54,886 nt of DNA. It comes from an uncultured Clostridia bacterium. Lineage in GTDB: Bacteria > Bacillota > Clostridia > TANB77 > CAG-508. The translations under genes were made by a program, and so were the position numbers. Every line of letters starts with the position of its first letter. Positions within the stretch are counted from its first letter, which is position 1. The stretch is taken from contig CAQPBJ010000012.1 in assembly GCA_948852945.1 (NCBI GenBank), positions 1 through 54,886 on the forward strand, given 5' to 3'. Under the pieces are notes generated by a model, which worked only from the letters and a program-made list of their open reading frames with translations, was not told the DNA's origin and did not search any database. Shown here piece after piece: positions 52,143 to 54,886 of the stretch.

Positions 52143-52565
52143 ATGGATTTTGTTTTTGAGAGAAAAATTAATTATTATGAAACTGATAGAATGGGAGTGG
52201 TACATCATTCTAACTATATAAGATTTTTAGAAGAAGCTAGATGTGAATGGATGAGAACATTAGAAATGCCTTTTGAAGTATTAGAGGAAAATGGCTTGAC
52301 TATACCGGTTTTAGGTGTTAATTGTGAATATAAACATCATGTGACTTTTGGAGATATAATATGTATAAAATTATATATTAAAGAATATTCAAGTGTTAGA
52401 ATGACAGTAGGCTATGAAGTGACTAAAAAAGGTACTGGAGAGATAGTTTTAATTGGAGAAACAAAACATTGTTTTACAGATAAAAATTTGAAACCAATTA
52501 GTTTAAAGAAACATAAAAAAGATTTTAATGATAAATTTCAAAAATTATTAGAAGAAAATAATTAG
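52143..52565 (+). CDS. 4HBT/YbgC-type acyl-CoA thioesterase
   Basis: 140-aa single hot-dog protein. The active-site block is YYETDRMGVVHHSNYIRFLE then EARCEWMRTL, with GVNCEYKHHVTFGDIICIKL following. The family has Asp in YxxTDxxGxVxHxxYxxF, which is present here. Hydrolyses acyl-CoA thioesters. AAGGAG precedes the ATG. The stop codon touches the left arm of the repeat at 52566. Confidence 0.92.
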   Translation: MDFVFERKINYYETDRMGVVHHSNYIRFLEEARCEWMRTLEMPFEVLEENGLTIPVLGVNCEYKHHVTFGDIICIKLYIKEYSSVRMTVGYEVTKKGTGEIVLIGETKHCFTDKNLKPISLKKHKKDFNDKFQKLLEENN

Positions 52566-52727
52566 ATATATAATAAAATAGTATAGAATTTTCAAATTTT
52601 GCTCTTCGCAATCTTTAAATAAAAAACTTCGTTTTTATATTGTAGATTGCTCAAATTCGCACTTGCATTTAAATGCTCGTTTGGTCGCTAGCGCATTTTG
52701 AAAATTCTATACTATTTTATTATATAT
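52566..52727. repeat. Structured repeat, family 2, copy C (inverse orientation)
   Basis: The outer arms (left from 52566, ATATAATAAAATAGTATAG; right to 52727) pair almost perfectly over 28 bp. The core is the reverse complement of copies A and B: TTTGCTCTTCGCAATCT, then TGTAGATTGCTCAAATTCGC, a small hairpin GCATTT/AAATGC, and CGTTTGGTCGCTAGCGC. The inner loop differs slightly (TTTAAAT in place of CCGAAT). The 327-base gap after the thioesterase is filled by this, a weak hairpin (ATCTAGTTATACATACTAGAT), and the operator at 52812. Confidence 0.88.
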
Positions 52728-52811
52728 ATTTAGTTTGCATAAAAAAATTATAATTTATAATGTAAAAAAAACAGAGGTAATCTAGTTATACATACTAGAT
52801 TACCTTATTTA

Positions 52812-52833
52812 TTGAACTGACTAATCAGTTCAA
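52812..52833 (+). promoter_or_regulatory. Palindromic operator, TetR-like
   Basis: TTGAACTGA-CTAA-TCAGTTCAA is a perfect inverted repeat with 9-bp arms, 59 bases before the nitronate monooxygenase-like gene. The inner ACTGA-N4-TCAGT recurs at 53966-53979 before the acyl-CoA synthetase. The form resembles operators of TetR/AcrR repressors. Confidence 0.7.
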
Positions 52834-52891
52834 CCGGTACTACAGTATTTTATGATATAAATAGTAAAAACTGGAAAGGAGTATATATTTT

Positions 52892-53947
52892 ATGAAAGGA
52901 ATAAAATTAGGAAATAAAGAATCAAAATATCCTATAATTCAAGGAGGAATGGGAGTTGGAGTGTCACTACATAAGCTAGCAGGAAATGTAAGTAAAGAAG
53001 GAGGAATTGGTGTTATATCTACAGCTGACATAGGATACAAGGAAGAAGATTTTAATACTAATCCATTAAAAGCAAATTTAAGAGCAATAGGAACAGAAAT
53101 AAAGAAAGCAAGAGAAATAGCAGGTGAAGACAAAATATTAGCTGTTAATGTTATGGTTGCCCTTAAAAATTATGCTGATATAGTTAAAGAATGTGTAAAA
53201 CAAAAAATAGATTTAATAATTTCAGGAGCTGGTATTCCAAAAGATTTGCCAGAATATATAAAAGGTTCTAAAACAAAAATTGCACCAATAGTTTCATCTT
53301 TAAGATGTTGTAAATTAATCGTAAAACATTGGATTACAAAATATAATTATGCACCTGATATGATAGTGATTGAAGGAACTGAAGCAGGAGGACACTTAGG
53401 ATTTAAGCCGGAAGAGTTAGAAGAAGGAAATAAACCAAAATTAGAAGATATAACAAAAGAAGTAGTTGAATATATAAAAGAAGTTGAAAAAGATACAGGA
53501 AAAAAAATACCAGTTATTTCTGCTGGAGGAATTTGGGATAAAAATGATATTGAGAAATTTTTAGGTTTAGGAGCTTCGGGTGTACAAATGGCAACTAGAT
53601 TTGTAGCAACAAATGAATGTGATGCATCAGAAGAATTTAAAAAAGCTTATGTGGAAGCTAGCAAAGAAAACATAAAAATAATTAAAAGTCCTGTTGGTAT
53701 GCCAGGAAGAGCTTTAAATAATAACTTTATAAAGAAAGTAGAAAATGAAAAAAGTAAAATTACAAAATGTTATGGATGTATAAAAACATGTAATGTTGCA
53801 ACTACACCATATTGTATAACAAAAGCATTAATTAATGCAGTAAAAGGAAATTTAGATGAAGGATTAATTTTTGTTGGTAGCAATGTACACAAAATAGAAA
53901 AAATAGTTCCAGTACATGATTTAATGCAAGAACTAGTAGGTGTTTAA
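52892..53947 (+). CDS. Nitronate monooxygenase / FabK-like flavoprotein
   Basis: 351-aa TIM-barrel flavoprotein of the 2-nitropropane dioxygenase family. Seen: YPIIQGGMGVGVSLHKLAG, GGIGVISTADIGY, the FMN-site VIEGTEAGGHLG, ISAGGIWDKNDIEKFLGLGA and a Cys-rich C-terminal segment CYGCIKTCNVATTPYC. FabK, the enoyl-ACP reductase of Gram-positives, is a close relative; context (acyl-CoA synthetase, thioesterase) leaves a lipid role open, but the Cys-rich tail is typical of the clostridial nitronate monooxygenase-type group. GAAAGGAG precedes the ATG. Confidence 0.85.
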   Translation: MKGIKLGNKESKYPIIQGGMGVGVSLHKLAGNVSKEGGIGVISTADIGYKEEDFNTNPLKANLRAIGTEIKKAREIAGEDKILAVNVMVALKNYADIVKECVKQKIDLIISGAGIPKDLPEYIKGSKTKIAPIVSSLRCCKLIVKHWITKYNYAPDMIVIEGTEAGGHLGFKPEELEEGNKPKLEDITKEVVEYIKEVEKDTGKKIPVISAGGIWDKNDIEKFLGLGASGVQMATRFVATNECDASEEFKKAYVEASKENIKIIKSPVGMPGRALNNNFIKKVENEKSKITKCYGCIKTCNVATTPYCITKALINAVKGNLDEGLIFVGSNVHKIEKIVPVHDLMQELVGV

Positions 53948-53965
53948 GCAATATATATTTTTTGT

Positions 53966-53979
53966 ACTGACCTTTCAGT
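53966..53979 (+). promoter_or_regulatory. Second copy of the ACTGA-N4-TCAGT operator
   Basis: ACTGACCTTTCAGT, 81 bases before the acyl-CoA synthetase start. Same half-sites and spacing as at 52816-52829. Confidence 0.6.
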
Positions 53980-54060
53980 CTAAAGACTTGAGAATGAAAA
54001 TATGGTATAAAATTAAGAGTAAATATTTATACATGTAAGATAAAGAAAGTGAGATTATAG

Positions 54061-54886
54061 ATGGGCGAGAGAGTATATGAAACAATACAAATAGACAATT
54101 TAAAGGATATGCTTAATAAAACAAAAGATTTATATAGTGATAAACCTGCTTATAAAATAAAAAATTTAGACGGAAAATATACAATTTTTTCTCATAAAGA
54201 AGTAAGAGAAATGATAGATGCTTTAGGAACAGCACTTATTGATATGGGACTTAAAGATAAAAGAATTGCTGTTATAGGTGAGAATAGATATGAATGGGAA
54301 ATAGCATATTTATCGATAGTTTGTGGAACAGGAATAGTAGTTCCATTAGATAAATCTTTACCTGAAAATGAATTAGAATCATTAATAGAAAGATCAGAAA
54401 TAGAAGCAATATTTTATTCAAAAAAATATGAAGAAGTGCTAACTAAAATTAAATATAGTGAGAATAATAAATTAAAACACTTAATTACAATGGATAATGA
54501 TGAACATAAAGAAGGAATATATTCTCAAAAAGAATTGATTTCAAAAGGTAAAAATTTAATAGCTCAAGGAAATAAAGAATTTATAAATGCAAAAATAGAT
54601 AGTGAAAAAATGAGCATAATGCTTTTTACATCTGGAACAACTTCAAGTTCAAAAGTAGTAGCACTTTCACATAAAAATATCTGTTCAAATTTAATGGATA
54701 TAGGAAGTATATTAGATGTTAATTCAGATGATGTTTTTCTTTCTATATTACCAATACACCATGTTTTTGAATGTACTGTTGGATTTTTATTCTCTTTGTA
54801 TAAAGGAGCACAAACCGTATTTTGCGATGGTTTAAGACATGTTGTAGATAATTTAAAAGAATATAATGTTTCAATAATGGCTTGTG
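54061..54886 (+). CDS. Long-chain acyl-CoA synthetase (3' end missing)
   Basis: The N-terminal 275 residues of an ANL-superfamily adenylating enzyme; the frame is open to the end of the window. Seen: PAYKIKNLDGKYTIFSHKEV, IAVIGENRYEWEIAYLSIVC, VVPLDKSLPENEL and the ATP loop LFTSGTTSSSKVVALSHKNI. The loop has SSSK-VV where most have GxPKGV, still with the conserved Lys. FLSILPIHHVFECTVGF also fits acyl-CoA ligases. Start ATG 54061 after AAAGTGAG. It activates fatty acids with ATP and CoA, probably linked to the lipid genes before it. Confidence 0.93.
   Translation, partial: MGERVYETIQIDNLKDMLNKTKDLYSDKPAYKIKNLDGKYTIFSHKEVREMIDALGTALIDMGLKDKRIAVIGENRYEWEIAYLSIVCGTGIVVPLDKSLPENELESLIERSEIEAIFYSKKYEEVLTKIKYSENNKLKHLITMDNDEHKEGIYSQKELISKGKNLIAQGNKEFINAKIDSEKMSIMLFTSGTTSSSKVVALSHKNICSNLMDIGSILDVNSDDVFLSILPIHHVFECTVGFLFSLYKGAQTVFCDGLRHVVDNLKEYNVSIMAC

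Noticed and set aside
13724..52727. CRISPR array or direct-repeat array
   Set aside because: Copies are many kilobases apart, palindromic and singly placed, with no spacer series and no cas genes.

Overview
The window is AT-rich, densely packed bacterial DNA with short intergenic gaps, strong AGGAGG-type ribosome sites, TTGACA-17-TATAAT promoters and many intrinsic terminators. A SufBDSU iron-sulfur operon, a CsoR-CopZ-CopA copper operon, a CotF-type spore coat pair, a YtvI-like sporulation membrane protein and a YtrA-type GntR regulator point to a low-GC, spore-forming member of the Bacillota, most likely an uncultured Clostridia-type lineage. No rRNA, tRNA, CRISPR array, transposase or prophage block was seen.

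Layout. 1-5.2 kb: end of the suf operon (sufB partial, sufD, sufS, sufU), then mnmA, whose last codons are frameshifted. The three gaps around sufD, sufS, sufU and mnmA each hold a copy of a structured element. 5.2-13.7 kb: a Nudix hydrolase, a YwaF-type membrane protein, the copper operon, two tRNA-modification genes (TcdA-like and TtcA-like), a DUF975/CmpB membrane protein and a patatin. 13.7-24.7 kb: spore coat genes on the minus strand, a membrane glycosyltransferase, an acyl-ACP thioesterase, a compositionally foreign NMN adenylyltransferase-like gene, a CobW GTPase, a GH25-LysM lysozyme, an unrecognised 425-aa protein, exonuclease III, an FMN reductase and a phosphodiesterase. 24.7-32 kb: uvrB followed by a chorismate-to-aromatic-amino-acid run (prephenate dehydrogenase, prephenate dehydratase, aminotransferase) and small housekeeping enzymes. 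32-45 kb: a GC-rich orphan gene, uvrA, a helical-repeat protein, a cytidylate kinase homologue, murD, another foreign-looking membrane gene, a YtvI-like permease and secA. 45-50 kb: a candidate small RNA, a MerR-controlled redox/transport operon and a GntR-controlled ABC exporter. 50-54.9 kb: maf, a YgjV membrane protein, a phosphoribosyltransferase, a 4HBT thioesterase, a nitronate monooxygenase-like flavoprotein and the start of an acyl-CoA synthetase.

The most unusual content is two families of 120-170 bp structured repeats, each present three times at gene 3' ends. In both, the loop and junction sequences are conserved while the stems differ completely between copies and remain complementary. 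That covariation suggests selection on a folded RNA or DNA hairpin, or a mechanism that keeps rewriting the arms. Family 1 is clustered around suf/mnmA (1028-1150, 3456-3575, 4020-4143). Family 2 is dispersed (13724-13892, 35663-35827, and 52566-52727 in inverse orientation). A second theme is four single-gene units of distinctly higher GC (16981, 22687, 32126, 39459), most with visible promoter or terminator signals of their own, that look like recent acquisitions. Several regulatory palindromes can be read directly: CsoR, MerR, GntR and a TetR-like motif shared by two lipid-related genes.
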